A DNA stretch of 64,000 bases from Akanthomyces muscarius (Eukaryota > Ascomycota > Sordariomycetes > Hypocreales > Cordycipitaceae). The notes beneath the pieces were generated by a model. That model was given only the letters and a program-made list of their open reading frames with translations, had not been told where the DNA came from and did no database searches. The translations under genes and the position numbers were made by a program. This document shows positions 41,663 through 54,680 of this stretch, piece after piece; the stretch's first letter is position 1, and the number at the start of each line of letters is the position of its first letter. The stretch spans positions 186,001 to 250,000 of the forward strand of contig NC_079245.1 in assembly GCF_028009165.1 (NCBI RefSeq), given 5' to 3'.

Positions 41663-42814
41663 ATCAGGCGAACGAATAAACGCTGAGCATTTTGTTAGCG
41701 AAGCATGCTGCGAGCGAATCGGCAGATGTCCCAGGACGCATCGAGCAAAGAGTACAGCATCGGATGAGCGACATCGGCCACCACCGCAGCAAATCCGCGA
41801 TTTCTCTCCTTTCTGTATTCTTTTCTGTACAATATTCACGCTTTTCTTCTTTCGAAAACCCCTTCCCTCAGAATCGTCGTTGGGATCATGGCCAATGGAC
41901 GGTGTTGATCCGTTATCTCGCTGGTGGCGCTCTTGGTGGTTTGGTGGCGTCGCACCAACCGACAAGGCTCTGGTGAGCCTCTGGGGAGCCAAGAGATAAG
42001 CTCCACCCCCATCACTGCGGTTATCAGTCATCTGTCAGTGGTCGTCTGCCATCCCTTCAAGCAAGGTTTCTGATAAGCAGTCAGCGACCATGACTGGAAA
42101 GGGGGAGTGAGGCTGCTCAAGGGTGCGGGCCGTCGCAGTGTCGCAATTGGGCCGTTGAAGCTTATTCTCTGCGTGGCCCCTGACGGACGTTGGCAGCTAA
42201 ATGAGATGTTCAACGCCAGCAGTGCAGATGCTCGAAGCAAGCACGGCCGCAATGCAACCCTGCGATGCAGATCAAAAGCGGCTGTGCTCTACTGGACCTG
42301 GTTTTATTTATGTTCGGTGAAGCGCTTCGTGTACCAGCAAGTGTGTGCCTCACCAGCCCTGAGCAGCCTGCCACTTATACATCTCCCGAAACCTCCCGAC
42401 AACCAACACTTTGATAAGAAGCTGAACACACACAATTTCGCGTTGCCCGCCAAGGACACCGGTCCCGTACTCGACCTCCAGCCCGTCCGTTATCTCGACG
42501 CCTTGTACGCCTCGTCGTCTCAGCTGCTTATCGCCCGTCAACCAGATGAACCTGTCGTTATCGATTCGCCATGCACATATTCAATAGTGCATTGCGCTTG
42601 TGATTACCGTCACTCCGGAAGCGGACTCTTAATGTAATTCGGCACATGAAAGGTCTTGGGCACGGCTTGGCGTAGGATGCGACGCTGCTGCACCCCAGGA
42701 TCCTTACCCGGATCAAATAATATATCTACGACCGCTCCCCGCTTCTTTCCTTTGACCAGTTCTCGCGCAAAACATACATCCAGGTAGTGAATACTGCAGC
42801 TGAGCATTGTCACC
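41663..42814. promoter_or_regulatory. Upstream region of the ammonium permease with GATA sites
   Basis: No gene is supported in these 1150 bp. GATAAG occurs at 42072-42077, 42413-42418 and, inverted, at 42527-42532; a further TTATCT lies near 42490. Such sites bind AreA/NIT2-type GATA factors that switch on nitrogen-scavenging genes. Together with the downstream MEP gene this suggests nitrogen-catabolite control. The motif is short, so individual sites may be chance. Confidence 0.5.
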
Positions 42815-44406
42815 ATGGCTGCGACTGTCGAGTACAATGGCACGACTGGCACCGCCGACGCGGGCTACTCTACCCACGCCGACGACCTCAATGTCTTTTA
42901 CGACGTTCGTACCCCCAAACTCGCCCTTCTTCTCCGAGGGCTACTCCTCTGACAGATATATAGACTGGCCACATGACCTTCATCGTCATCTCCTCCGTCC
43001 TGGTGCTGCTCATGATTCCCGGCGTGGGCTTCTTCTACAGCGGCCTCGCGCGCCGCAAGTCGGCCCTGCAGCTCGTCCTTCTCTCCATGCTGTCCGTTGC
43101 CGTCATTGGCTTCCAGTGGTTCTTCTGGGGCTACTCGCTCACCTTCTCGCGCACCGGCAACGCGTTCCTCGGCGATCTGTCCCAGTTTGGCCTGATGAAA
43201 ACACTCGCGCAGCCTAACGGCGGCGACGCAACGCCTGATATCCTCTTCTGCCTCTACCAGGGCATGTTTGCCGCCATAACGTGAGTCTCCACACGATCCT
43301 TCCATCCCTTCTTCTGCAAAACCTAATGATGAATTGCTAGACCTGCCCTTGCTATCGGCGCCGTCGCCGACCGCGGCCGCATGCTCCCCGCCATCGTCTT
43401 CATGTTCATCTGGTCGACCGTCGTCTACGACCCCATTGCCTACTGGACCTGGAACGCCAAGGGCTGGCTCATGACCCTCCCCTCGTACGACTTCGCCGGC
43501 GGCGGCCCCGTGCACGTCGCCTCTGGCGCCTGCGCCCTCGCCTACAGCCTCATGCTCGGAAAGCGCGCCGGCTATACCTCCAACCAGGGTCTGCCGTACC
43601 GCCCCCACAGCGTCACCAACGTCCTCCTCGGCACTGTCTTCCTCTGGGTCGGGTGGTTCGGTTTCAACGGCGGCTCCGCGCTCGCCATGAACATCCGCGC
43701 CATCATGGCCTGCTATGTCACTCACCTCGCCGCCTCCTGCGGCGGCATCGTCTGGGTCTTGCTCGACTACCGCCTCGAGCGCAAGTGGAGCACCATTGGC
43801 TTCTGCTCCGGTGCTATTGCGGGACTGGTGGCGATTACGCCGGCCGCGGGCTTCGTGCCGAGCTGGGCAGCGGTCGTCATCGGTGTCGTCGGCGCCCTGT
43901 GCTGCAACTTTGCGACCAAGCTCAAATTTCTGGTTGGCATTGACGACGCGCTGGACATCTTTGCCGTGCACGGCGTCGGCGGCATTGTCGGCAACCTTCT
44001 CACTGGCATCTTCGGAGCGTAAGTCTTCTTCTCCATCCTCACACTACTTGAAATCCTCACTAACATGGGAGACAGATCGTACATTGCCAACCTCGATGGC
44101 ACCGAACACGCGCCGATTGGCTGGATCGAGGGCAACTGGGTGCAGCTTGGCTACCAGCTGGCGGGCACCTGCGCCTCCTTTGGCTGGTCCTTTACCATGT
44201 CGTGCATCATCCTCTTCCTCATGAACCTGATCCCCGGCATGTCGCTGCGCGTCAACGCCGCGGACGAGGACGTCGGCATCGACGACGCGCAACTCGGCGA
44301 GTTCGCATACGACTACGTCGAGCTGAAGCGCAACTTCAACGACATGGGCATGGTGAGCGACGATTCCGCGTCGAGCAGCACGGAAAAGGTGGCGAGGGTT
44401 GTCTGA
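42815..44406 (+). CDS. Ammonium permease, MEP/Amt family
   Basis: Exons 42815-42904, 42964-43280, 43341-44018 and 44076-44406 join to 472 codons (471 aa). Intron 1 has an unusual GTTCGT donor but a good CTGAC branch. The protein has the Amt signature blocks: VLVLLMIPGVGFFYSGLARRKS, FFWGYSLTFS, GGGPVHVASG (first pore His), FGFNGGSALAMN and DIFAVHGVGGIVGNL (second pore His). About eleven membrane spans are expected, with an external N-terminus (MAATVEYNGTTG) and a cytosolic C-terminal tail containing the regulatory region (LIPGMSLRVNAADEDVGIDDAQLGEFAYDY). It imports ammonium across the plasma membrane. Paralogue identity (MepA, B or C) is not assignable here. Confidence 0.95.
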
Positions 44407-45626
44407 GCGTTGTCGGGATACCACTAGTGTTTTACTTGGGCGGGAATTGAATCATTTAATAAAGGATATGCCAGTTTTACTTCTTACCGGTCGAGCGCAA
44501 GGCCATCGGGGCAAATGCACTTGCTTCCGTATAGAGACTACTCTAGTTTGTGAGAATCATGGCATCCGTGACTTACTGACGCCTTTATTGAAATGACAGA
44601 TAAGTCTTCAGCCAGTGTACAAGTTCACCTTGCGCCTCTCAAATCCTAGACGACCCCCTCCGCAAACAAATCTGGCTGCTCCTTCTTTAGCGGCACTGAT
44701 TACAACCGGTGTCCGAGCCGCAGAGTACCTACCCAACTCCGGGTGCCTCCACATTGCCATCTCCAGCTCCGACCCTAGCTCTAGCTTGCAACTACATAGC
44801 GGCGATTGAGTCACTAGCCCTGGCAGCTGCTCGCCAAAATCGGTTGACCGAGAGGCTAGACGTCTTGTGCCAACTTGGAACATATGTAGGCCGCATTAGC
44901 TCCATCACGGACAATGTCGCCTGCCGTGTCCATCCTCGGCATAGTGTTCAAAAGTAAACATATCAGTGGTATTTATTCTGTGGGTTCCAAATATCTCATG
45001 TTCCTGGTGCTCCTTCTCCATGTACTTCTTCTATAGAAAATGTCTGTTAAGGTACGGTCCTGACCAAAAGCTTGTGCCAACAAAGGCTGGATCTCAAGGG
45101 ACCTGCCACGACCAGCCTTTCCTCCACCGATTGGGTCACGACATTATGTTTCGTCAGACTGAGCCGGCCAGCTTGGATATATCTATTCCAAATTCGCCCG
45201 TGTAAACCGCACTCGCACTGCCATGCATAACCGCTGTACTGCTTTGGAAAAGAAAAAGAAAGCATCAAAACTCCGTGTCCTGGGCGTCGTAAGAATGTCA
45301 TGCAGTACCGTTCCGTGTCAAAGCCGTGTCGTAGCCGTGTCGTAGCCGTGTCAGAAAGTAAACCCTGAAATGAGGGCGCAACGCAGCAAATAAAATCCAC
45401 CCGGCGGATATCATAGTAGCATAAGAATAACGGACGCACTATGCTGTCTGGCCGTCTTGCTTCATGGCCGTCACCAGGAGCCCCTGGGCCTGGGGAAGAA
45501 TCGCGGTGGGGACGAGCTGCGTGGAAGTTCTCCGTAAATAAGTATTACGTTCGAACTCGGTAGTGGAGGCAAGCCGTGGCGAGAGAATCCATTATTAATG
45601 TGTCGGCGTGAGGCGTACGATGGTCT
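44407..45626. other. Convergent 3-prime region between MEP and GRR1
   Basis: 1.2 kb without a supported gene. It contains a short tandem repeat of AGCCGTGTCGT at 45322-45351. Confidence 0.45.
45322..45351. repeat. Tandem 11-mer AGCCGTGTCGT
   Basis: Nearly three head-to-tail copies, the last ending in AGCCGTGTCAG. It is downstream of the GRR1 gene. Confidence 0.8.
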
Positions 45627-48092
45627 CTAGCCAGTCATGCTTGGTTGCTCATCGGCATCGGCTTGTTGATGCATTTGGGCCGTGCTGGCCTCAGTAGCAG
45701 TCGCCGCGCTAGCCGTGCTAGCCTGCCTAGGGCCGGCGGTCGCAGGGCCAGCCACACTGGCTTGGGGAACGCCAAACGCGCTCATGGAGGAGTTTGCATA
45801 TGCCCCTTGATTGCCTATCAGTGATGCCAAGGTCGGTAGCGGCGATTGCTGGAATTGATGTCCTTGTGTGCTGTTTTGAGCAGCAAAGCTGCCTTGTTGG
45901 GATTGAAGTCTTTGTGTGTTGTGCTGAGCGGCAAAGCCGCCAGGGTGGAATCCTGTTCCATCCACGGCCAACGAGTTGGGCAAATCCCAGGGCAGGGCGT
46001 CAATGCCCGGCAGAGTGGGTAGGCTGTGGGCCATTGAGGGCAGGTTACCGTGGCCTTGAAAGCCATTGCCCACAAAGCCATTGTTGGGCTGGGCATTGGG
46101 CAGCATATTGGTGGGATATATGCCCTCAAAATCGTCATTATCGTCGCCCATCTCGTCATCGTATGTCTCCTCGAAAGCCGTCGGCAAGGCGCTGGCAGTG
46201 GCTGGGTGAGCTTGATTCGAAACTTGGCGACCACGGGAGTGGTGCCGAGGCTCTAGGCTTTCGCGCAAGTCTTTGAACTGATCTGCGCTCAATAGAAACG
46301 AGCGGAAGTTCGAGACTTGCTGGCCGGAGAAGACACAAAATACGTTGCGTTGGTGGTTGGTGAATTCTGCGACGTTAGCATCGCATGCGCGGAAGGGGCT
46401 TGAAGGACATACCAGGGGGCGCCTCTCTGCAAAAAGGAGCGAATTCGTCCCCTTGGAAGGCGGGCACGCCCGTCAGGCTGAGATGCGACAAGCGTGGGCA
46501 AGCATGGAGAAGCTTGAGTATGCTCTACATTGTGTTAGTAAGTGGCTGGTCCGTAGAGCTCGGGCACATACCTTCAGAGTCAGGTTGACACAGTAGCTCA
46601 AATGAATACGCTCAAGATTTGACGTATAGTACTCGCCGCCAATGAACAGGCCATTGGCATCGCGCCTGACGCGAGGACGAGTGGCTATCTCAGCGAGGGT
46701 GTAGATGGATTCGTCTGTTATGGAATTGCACTTGACCAGGCCAATTCGCTTCAATTTAGGTAGAACGGCGAGGCGCTTCACCGACTCATCAGTCAGATTG
46801 GTGCAACAACCAAGATCAATGTAGCGTATGCGGTTGCAGTGGGTGACGAGAGTCTTGACGCCTTCGTCTGTGATGTTGGCGCAGTGACCGAGGTGAAGAT
46901 AATGAAGATTCTTGCCCAGCCTGGCAATATCGACGAGGGAGCTGTTAGTAATGAGGCGGCACTTGGCAAGGACAAGATTCCGGAGGCGGGGAGCGGCGTC
47001 GATGATCTTTTTAACACCGCTGTCGGTGAGGCGCGTACAGCAAGTCAAGTCGAGAATGCGCAGATGATCAAACATTTGGGAAGCAGGGAGAGACGTGAAA
47101 GCATGGTCATCAACCAGAGAGCAGAATGCTAACCGCAATTCTCGCAGGCATGTTCCCTTGGCCATGAGGGCGGTGACGGCGCCATTGCCGACATGACCAC
47201 ACTGGTTCAAATCAATCTCGAGAATGTTGGGGCAGTTGTCGGCGAAGGCGAGGACGGCAGAGTCTCGGATTTGGGTGCAGTCGTTGAGTTTAAGCTACAA
47301 GACTGGTTAGCAAAGGATGTGGTGGGCTGGAGGTGTGAAGCATACTCGTTTGATGTATTTGCAGCTCTTGGCTAGCACTTCCATGCTGTCATTGGAGACG
47401 CTATCGCATCCGGAAATGTTCAGGCCCTGGAGGCGCTTGCAGTGCTCGGCAATGGTATAAATGGACTGGTCGGTAATATTCTTGTCATTGGAGACGTCGA
47501 GGGCAAGCAGGTTGGTGTTGTTCTCGACGAGGCCGATGATGCCGGCATCGGTGAGGCCCCGGCAGTTGGTGAGAGTGAGACGCTCGATCCTGGTGCAGAC
47601 GTAGAGTGATGTGACGCTACCATCGCTTATCCTATCAGCCAGGGCGGCGAGGTTGAGGCGCTTGATGAAATCACGGTAGTTGAAGAAGGGCTTGGGGGCC
47701 TCGAGGGTCTGGCAGATGGTGTGGTGGCTCTTCCAGTTGGTGCAGGCAGGACGGTGCCAAAGCAAATCGACGGCGTTTCGGGTCCAGCGCTTGGAGACGA
47801 GCATGCAGCTGAAGAGGTCAGCGGGGGTGCCGAGCTTGGCGAAGATGCTGATGAGAATCTCGTTGGGCAGACGGTTGACCGGGGGCCAGCAGCGGTCCTC
47901 GACGTGCATGTCCTGGAAGTTGTTGACGCCGATGGACGACTGGGAGTCGTTGGCGCCGAGGAAGAAGTCCGACTCTTCGTTATCGGCAGGGAGGGGCGAG
48001 TCGGTAGACGATGAACGAGAGTCGTCCTGATCCGAGGAGACGCCCGAACGGGACGCCTCAGTTTCGAGGGTCGGTGCCAAAGCAGGACGCAT
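45627..48092 (-). CDS. grr1: SCF ubiquitin-ligase F-box/LRR protein GRR1
   Basis: Exons on the minus strand 47346-48092, 46572-47294, 46413-46524 and 45627-46366 give 774 codons (773 aa). Introns of 46-51 nt are GT-AG with CTAAC branches. Residues ~70-115 are the F-box (VNRLPNEILISIFAKLGTPADLFSCMLVSKRW). From ~130 to ~500 there are about a dozen cysteine-type leucine-rich repeats (LRLTxCxxLTDxGI pattern). A Gln/Asn-rich tail follows the conserved HQRNVFCVFSG block. GRR1 delivers substrates to the SCF complex. In yeast and other fungi it links glucose and amino-acid sensing to cyclin and transporter-regulator turnover. The 5-prime leader upstream of 48092 appears long. Confidence 0.95.
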
Positions 48093-49347
48093 CGTGGCGA
48101 ACGACGCACGAGGTTAGACTGGCGGCCGTTGCAGAGAGGCTTCCGAGGCGAGCGAACAAGGAGTAAAATCGACGGAGACGGCAAGATGTCTGGTATATGT
48201 CGTAGGGCGTGATGCCCCGACTGTAGCAAAGTCAAGACGAAGCGTTTGTTGGGCAGCCGGCGATGAAACAGCGACGAGGGCACGGGCTCAGCTGGGACAG
48301 AGGTGCAGCAGGGCGAGACGGATGGAGGGGGAGGCAGGTCGGCGGGATGGGCAGAAACAAGTCGGTTCAGAAGCGCGAAAGTGGTCGCTATGGAGGCATG
48401 CGAATAGAGGGGAGATGGCGGCCGTTATAGAGTTGAGCAGAACAAAGCAAGAGACAGAAGCGACCCGTGTAGCATGAGGACGGGCTGTACGTCTGGTGCG
48501 TGTGTTTGTGCTGGTGGTGATGTTTTGGTCAGTCAGCAGGAAGCGGAGCAACGGCGGGCGAGAAATGGCAGTGACCAGGCGCCCGCGGAGGTCTGTTGCG
48601 TCTGGGTACAAAGTGCCTGGAAAGAAGGGGCGAAGAGCTAAGAGGCCGCTAATCCGCAAACAAGCCCGCTGAGACTCTTGTCATTCAGCGCTACCTTACC
48701 CTGCCCAAGCAAGGTAAATCCAGCTAGTGTCTCTTGGTGTAGGTATTTTTAGATGGCGATCGGGACATGCACCCCCGGGCTCCCAAATGACGGCTTCATC
48801 CCTACATCTCCCCAGGAAACACAACTTCTTTTCCAGTCCTTGCCTCCGTAGATCCGACCCTGTGTCGCCTCCTCGTGTCTTGTCCAGCCCGGTGAGCTCC
48901 GGCATGACTGCTTGGGCGGTCCACGTGATTCTTGCTAATACAGCGCATGTCCACTGCACGCCGCACTAACAAGGTGCTTAGGTGCCTACCTAACAATGCC
49001 CAACGGCAACTGCACCTATTTCTTGCTTCGTACCTGCCTAAGTACCTACATTCTGCGACATGCACGGCCCATGGCGAGACAATGCTTGCCATGTCATCTA
49101 CCCTTCCACGCCGAACACCTTCCTCCCTTCTTGCCTCCCTCTGTTGTCAATCACCGCCGTTGTTTATCATGTCTCGCTGTCCGTACAATTTCAAAATTGT
49201 TATTTACTATTTATAAAGTCCTCTGCACTACGCTTTCGTTCTTTACGCTAGTAAGCGCCCAGTCCGTCCATCGCTACCCAACGCCACCAACGGCAGCCAA
49301 CCACGGCTCAAAATCGGCTACTTGATAAGACCAAACCCCAAAAGCAG
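48093..49347. promoter_or_regulatory. GRR1 leader/promoter and alpha-galactosidase 3-prime region
   Basis: No gene is supported. The part next to GRR1 (48093-48660) is purine-rich on the plus strand, hence pyrimidine-rich in the GRR1 sense, as for a transcribed leader. TAGGTGCCTACCTA-type motifs lie near 48978-49040. Confidence 0.45.
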
Positions 49348-51717
49348 CTACTGCTTCTCCAGCATCACCACCCGGCTCTGATAGTCTCCGTCAAACGTGT
49401 ACTGAAGCCCGAATCGCATCAGCGTCGACCCCGACAGCGTCATGTTGCCGTCCACGCGGTAGCTGGCTTGCGGATCCAAGCCCTGCAGCTTCACTGTCGG
49501 GAACAGGTTATTGTAGTGCGCCTTTATCTGGAAATAAAAGAGCACCGCCTGCTTGCCGTCCTCGGATGTGAAGAGCGTCGCCGGCCAGTTGGAGTCTTCG
49601 GGCAGGTTGAGCCGCCACATGTCGCCCTGCACCACGATCGGGTTGATTTTCTCCTGAAGCGCCACAATGCCCGGGATCATCTGGCGGTCCTCCTCCTCCA
49701 GGTGCACCGGGTCCAGCTCGAACCCGAACGATCCCGCCATCATCGCGACATGGGCGCGGAAGCTCAGCGGCGTCGTGCGTTTGGTGAGACCGTTGGGCAC
49801 CGCGGCGACGTGTGCGGCCATGGCTGACGGCGGATACACCAGAGACGTGCCCGTCTGAATTGTGATGCGTTCCACCGCGTCGGTATCATCAGATGTCCAC
49901 ACCTGCGGAAAGTATTGGAGAATACCCGGGTCGAAGCGAGCGCCACCAGACGCACAGCCCTCCCAGATGACGTCCGGGAACGCCGTGGTTAGCCTGTCGT
50001 ACACTTGATAGACGCCTAGCATGTACTGATGGTTCGTGTACGGATGGGGCATCTCGTGGATGCCACGATTATTATCCCACTTTACATAGCTGATGGGACT
50101 GCTTTTGAGAATCTTGGACACGGCATCGACGATGTAGTCCTGCACCTCGGGCAACGCCAGGTTGAGCACCAGCTCGTTGCGCGTCAATGTGCGCGGGTAG
50201 TTGCCTACGTGCATAGCCCAGTCCGGATGGTCCACGTAAAGTGTCGAGTTGGGGTTGACCATCTCGGGCTCAAACCAAAGCCCAAACTTGAGGTCCTGCG
50301 ATGAGTTACCCGACTTCAAGTGCGTAATGTTGTTAATCAGCTTGTCAAAGCCCGACGGGAACCGTGCCGGGTTCGGCACCCAGTCGCCCAGCCCAGCATT
50401 GTCCGATACGCGCGGGTACTTGTCGCCAAACCAGCCGTCGTCGAGCACAAACATGCGCACGCCCAGCTGCGCCGTCTGCCGTGCCAGCCGCGCAATCGTC
50501 GTCTCGTTGTAGTCAAAGTACAGGCCCTCCCAGCTGTTGAGCAGCGCGGGGCGCGTCTCGGTCGCAAACTTGCTCTTGATGAGATGCTTGCGGTACAGCC
50601 GGTGAAACTTGCGCGACATGCCGCCGAGACCCTGATCCGAGTAGACGGCGACCACCTCGGGCGAAGTAAACGCCTCCCCGGGCGCCAGCGGCCAGGAAAA
50701 GGACAACGGGTTGACACCCACCATGGCGCGCGTCAGCCCTTCGGAGCCCTTTTCGACCCCAAACGAGTGCGAGCCCGTGTAGACGAGCGAGAAGCCCCAG
50801 GCTTGGCCCTGCGACTCGGTGGCGCTGGGGTCGACGAGGGCCATGAAGGGATTGTGCTGGGCGGACGAGTAGCCCGCATTACTAGCGAATCTGTAACTGT
50901 AAGCCAGGCTGCGCTTGTGTGTCTAGAGCGTTATGTACATACCCCTGCGAGCCGTATTCCACGCGGCGACGCACCTTGTGAGCCTCACGATACCAGTCAC
51001 CATTCAGATGAACCAAGTCGTAGTCGCCGTACGGCAAGTCGACACTGAAGCTCGACAGCTTGTTGAGCGTAATCGTCTCATTACCCTTGTTGGTCAGTTT
51101 AACGCTGCGTACAACAGCATCGTACTTGGGAAAGATGCTGTACATGAGGTCCACCGCGACGGCGCTGTAGTTGTCATACATGTGCACCACGACCGTCGAC
51201 ACGTCGTCGTCGCTCCCAAACGTCGACGGCAGGCCCTTGAGCGCGGGCTTGCCGTTGACCGTCTCGTGCGACTGGTATTTCAACTCGCTCACCGTCGTGC
51301 CCGACGCCTGCTGGATCTGAAACGCGGGCGTGCGAAAGTCGCCGCGACCCAGGTCCGGATACTCGCGCTGCTGCCGCCCAATCACGTTGACCCAGCCCTG
51401 GACGGGACCGACGGGCTGCATGAGCCCGTTCTCGGGGACGAGGCCGCCAAAGTGGTCGCCCAGGAGGTCGCCGGTTGTGTTGTCGACGTGGAACCGGTAC
51501 GATACGCCCTCGCCGTTGAGGGCAAAGGAAGTGCCGTCGACAGCGAGGGCTGCGAGAGATGTCAGTCGTTGTGCATAAAAGGCCGGCGGGGGGGGGATGA
51601 CGGGAGGGATTTATTCGTACTCTGGACCTTGGATGTGTCGGCCAAGACAGCCGGGAAGAGGCCGGCCGCCACCAAGCCTAGGGTGGTGAGGCCGCGGGGG
51701 AGATGTGCAAGGCGCAT
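49348..51717 (-). CDS. Secreted alpha-galactosidase, GH36 (AglC-like)
   Basis: Three exons on the minus strand, 51621-51717, 50943-51549 and 49348-50890, give 749 codons (748 aa), the normal length for GH36 AglC-type enzymes. Residues 1-26 (MRLAHLPRG...FPAVLA) form a signal peptide. The N-terminal beta-sandwich (to ~330) includes [10 protein letters not shown]. The TIM barrel carries [27 protein letters not shown] with the nucleophile Asp, [12 protein letters not shown] and the acid/base Asp in [12 protein letters not shown]. It releases alpha-1,6-linked galactose from raffinose-family sugars and galactomannan side chains outside the cell. Both introns are GT-AG, and intron 1 contains a run of ten C in coding sense. 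Confidence 0.95.
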
Positions 51718-52786
51718 CGTGGCGTGGCGTCCGTGTAAGTGAGGTTCTCTCAGTCGTTGAAGTGGGAGATGTTGCTTTATCACCGGGAGAAAAAGTAGAG
51801 GAGAAGAGCAAGTAAAGGAAAACAGGATGTCGTAGGCGACACAGGGATACCGCAGATATTTAACCTCGTCTGATCATTGCTCGAGGCTAGCTGCGACGCT
51901 GCTTAGACTAATGCGACCCGAGCTAACTTTTGGTGGTGGGATGATGTATCCCGGTTCTACTCCAACTTTTTTCGGGTCAACCCCACGGACAATTCCCCGC
52001 ATCAAGACCTTTGCATTGAATTGCCGTGATGCTTAATTGTCCGCTAACTTTTTTTCCCCGAGAGTAGAACGGGGCGAAGAGTGCCTTGAATTGGCCGTTC
52101 AAAAGCTTCATGATGTAATGTGTGTTTTGGCACATCTGAAGCGTCGCAGGAAAGACGGCTACAAGCTGATGCAAAAATACAAAGGCAAGGCTGACGAGGA
52201 AAGAAAGCGAAAGTTTTACTGCAAGCATTGCTGATGCTGGTTGCTTTGTCCAGATGAGACGCCCCCAGCACGGCAGCTTCGGACACTGCCGAGGACAATG
52301 ACAATGGCAATACCCGTCGGTGAGCCCCCCACACTCTCCTGCTGTTAGGGCGTGTTTAGGTTAGTGAGCGGCCGATTTTTAGATGTGCGGGGATATTTTC
52401 GGAGGTTTGTTTTAATTAGCGCCGCTGATCATTGGAGCGCATCGCATCACAAGCTGCCTGATATGTTGACATGGTTCGGAGAACCGACGGGGAAAAAATC
52501 CACGAATGACAAATAACAATTCTATACTGTGAACAGCTCGCTCTTACATAACCATGCACACCAACGCCATCCCGACAGACAACTCGTTTGGCAACTCCGC
52601 GGTCGGAGCGGGTGCTGGTTGAGAAAGGCGGTGCGAATGGCAATGTTGCCGATGCACTCCTCCATCACTCTGGCGGTGCGGGTTAAGTAAAATATGAATT
52701 AGACTAAAATATAACAAGGTATCATAGTTTATCTCTAGGAACTGAGTTAGGCTAACACTTATAAACAGCTCCCCTTGAACAATGTA
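51718..52786. other. Intergenic region, nothing recognised
   Basis: This contains the alpha-galactosidase promoter on the left and the 3-prime region of the Zn2Cys6 gene on the right. No domain-bearing frame is present. Confidence 0.45.
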
Positions 52787-54680
52787 CTAAATCTGCAGCC
52801 AACCTCTTGCAGAGGCTTCGTTTACCTGGCCAGATGCACCCATTACTTCTTCCACGAGCCTTGCTATGCGGCACTGGACTATCCTTTTCTGCACGGCTAT
52901 TATCTCCTCCGATGCACTTTCAGGGGAATTCTCTGCTGGCGTTGTAGTTTTTGCCATGAGTGACATCTCGAAGTCGGGTGAGAGACGGCAGAGATCGGCT
53001 ACCAGTCTATCTCGCCGGATAAGCATAGAAGGGATGCGCAGATTTAGCTATGAAACAGCATAAGCCACAGAACAATCAAGACAGGGGATGCGCAGCCACA
53101 TACTTTGGTTAGTGTTCCCGCATATCGGACACCCAGTTCTTTTGCGATATACTCTAGGCGGCCCTGGACCCAAGCGCGCTGAGAGTCCGTCGTAAAATCT
53201 TGCCCTTGAACACAAGCCAAAGGCGACGTCAGGAAAAACCCCGCGAGAGACTTCTGCGCGTCATTATTTCCGCATGCAAAGCCTGATGAAGTGGCCTGTG
53301 CGAAAGGTTCCTCGTTATTCGCGGACCAACCGAGATGGTATGGGATCGAAGCTATGATGTCGGCGATCATTTCAGTGCACGTTGCAGAGGCCAGCGCGAA
53401 CTCGGGCGTGGTTCGGTAATTCATAGGGCAACAGATCCAAGCCGCGGAGCGGATGACCTTTGACGCCAGGATGATGCGGGAGCAACGCATCATGTTCCAC
53501 ATGTATGATGCCCACAGATCCTGGTAGACATCCATGCGTCCCGGGAATGCCTCAGCTTTGGCGTATTCCAGCGGCACTTCGAATACCCAGGTTGCCGTTT
53601 TCCGCTGAAAATGCTCGGACAAGTTGCTGGCCCATTTTGTAAACTCTCGGTCAAGATCTTTACATTGTCGAATTAGGCCTTGTATCGAGTCAACATTCTC
53701 CGATGTTCGAGGCAGACGGATGAGAAGGCGGCTAATTTTGGCCCCTAAATCTGCCGCACGGATGCTGAGTTTCATGCACTGCAGCGTGCAATCATCGCCG
53801 GCTGTACCATCTGCCCAATTCAGAACGTCCACCGAAGGTGCCGTGCCGGTGCTAAGCATAAAGGTAATCTGGAGACAGTTAGCCACTAGCACATTGACAG
53901 CACACCAGGATGGGGCGCACCATCTGCATTTGAACAGCGATGCGTAAACTCGACTGATTGTCGCCACCAGTTCCGGCAAGCCGAACAGCACCCTCAATAT
54001 GCATCCCCCACGCCATGATATGTTTGGCCGTGATGTGCTCGAAGAGGCCGAGCAGGAAGACGGCTGCCAACGAAGCATCAAGCTTAGCAACGCCTGGGTC
54101 CTTCAACGCCATTGATACTGCAGCCAATGCTCTCGTGTACTGAGCCAGAGCCAGCTTTTCGAGGTCTTTCCCGGCGCCGACCCTAGTACTAAGCGATGCG
54201 AGGGCACAGGCATCAAATGCGTACTTGAAGTGCGTGATGGTATCATTTTGTTGCACTAGTGGTAGGATAAACTCCAAGAATCCCGCGGAACTTCCTTTGT
54301 TGGGGATTAGAACGTAGTTGGAGAGAAAATGACAGGATGCGCGCGTCTCGAGAGGAGTTGTGATGGAACCCGGGATAATTTGCTGGTTGCTGTCTGACGG
54401 GACGACCGACGGGGCAATAGCCGGAGCCAATTCCTTACAATGTCTCATGTCTCCCGTTCTAGCTACCTGTTGAAGGCTCCTTGACGCTGGTCTGCGATAC
54501 TCCGGATACCCGGGGCATTGATGCCGCGATGTGATACACTGATCGCAATTTGGCCGTTTCGCGTCACACTGACACCATGTTAGTGCTTGATTTGCCGAGG
54601 TAAGGCACACAAAGACTTTCCTTGACTTTTCGAGTCTTACACATCGGGCACCCCTGGAAGGCTCTGCCGTAGAAAGTCAT
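52787..54680 (-). CDS. Zn2Cys6 transcription factor with a non-canonical GA-AG first intron
   Basis: Exons on the minus strand 54621-54680, 53921-54568, 53104-53868 and 52787-53047 give 578 codons (577 aa), every junction in phase 0. Residues 1-20 (MTFYGRAFQGCPMCKTRKVK) plus CDAKRPNCDQCITSRHQC rebuild a proper zinc cluster. That join requires an intron 54569-54620 starting GAAAGT instead of GTAAGT; branch CACTAAC and acceptor CAG are normal. The other introns (53869-53920, 53048-53103) are canonical. The central region (FLEFILPLVQ to about 500) is the fungal-specific TF domain, and a helical C-terminus ends GWLQI. Either the +2 base is mutated and the gene cannot make its DNA-binding domain, or a rare GA-AG intron is used. 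Targets are unknown; the neighbouring esterase is on the same strand. Confidence 0.75.

Noticed and set aside
41132..42031. 299-codon minus-strand frame opposite peptidyl-tRNA hydrolase
   Set aside because: It has no domain. The plus-strand gene has the catalytic His, Asn and Asp of the Pth family.
42898..43971. 357-codon minus-strand frame opposite the ammonium permease
   Set aside because: It crosses introns of the permease and is acidic, repetitive antisense of membrane segments.
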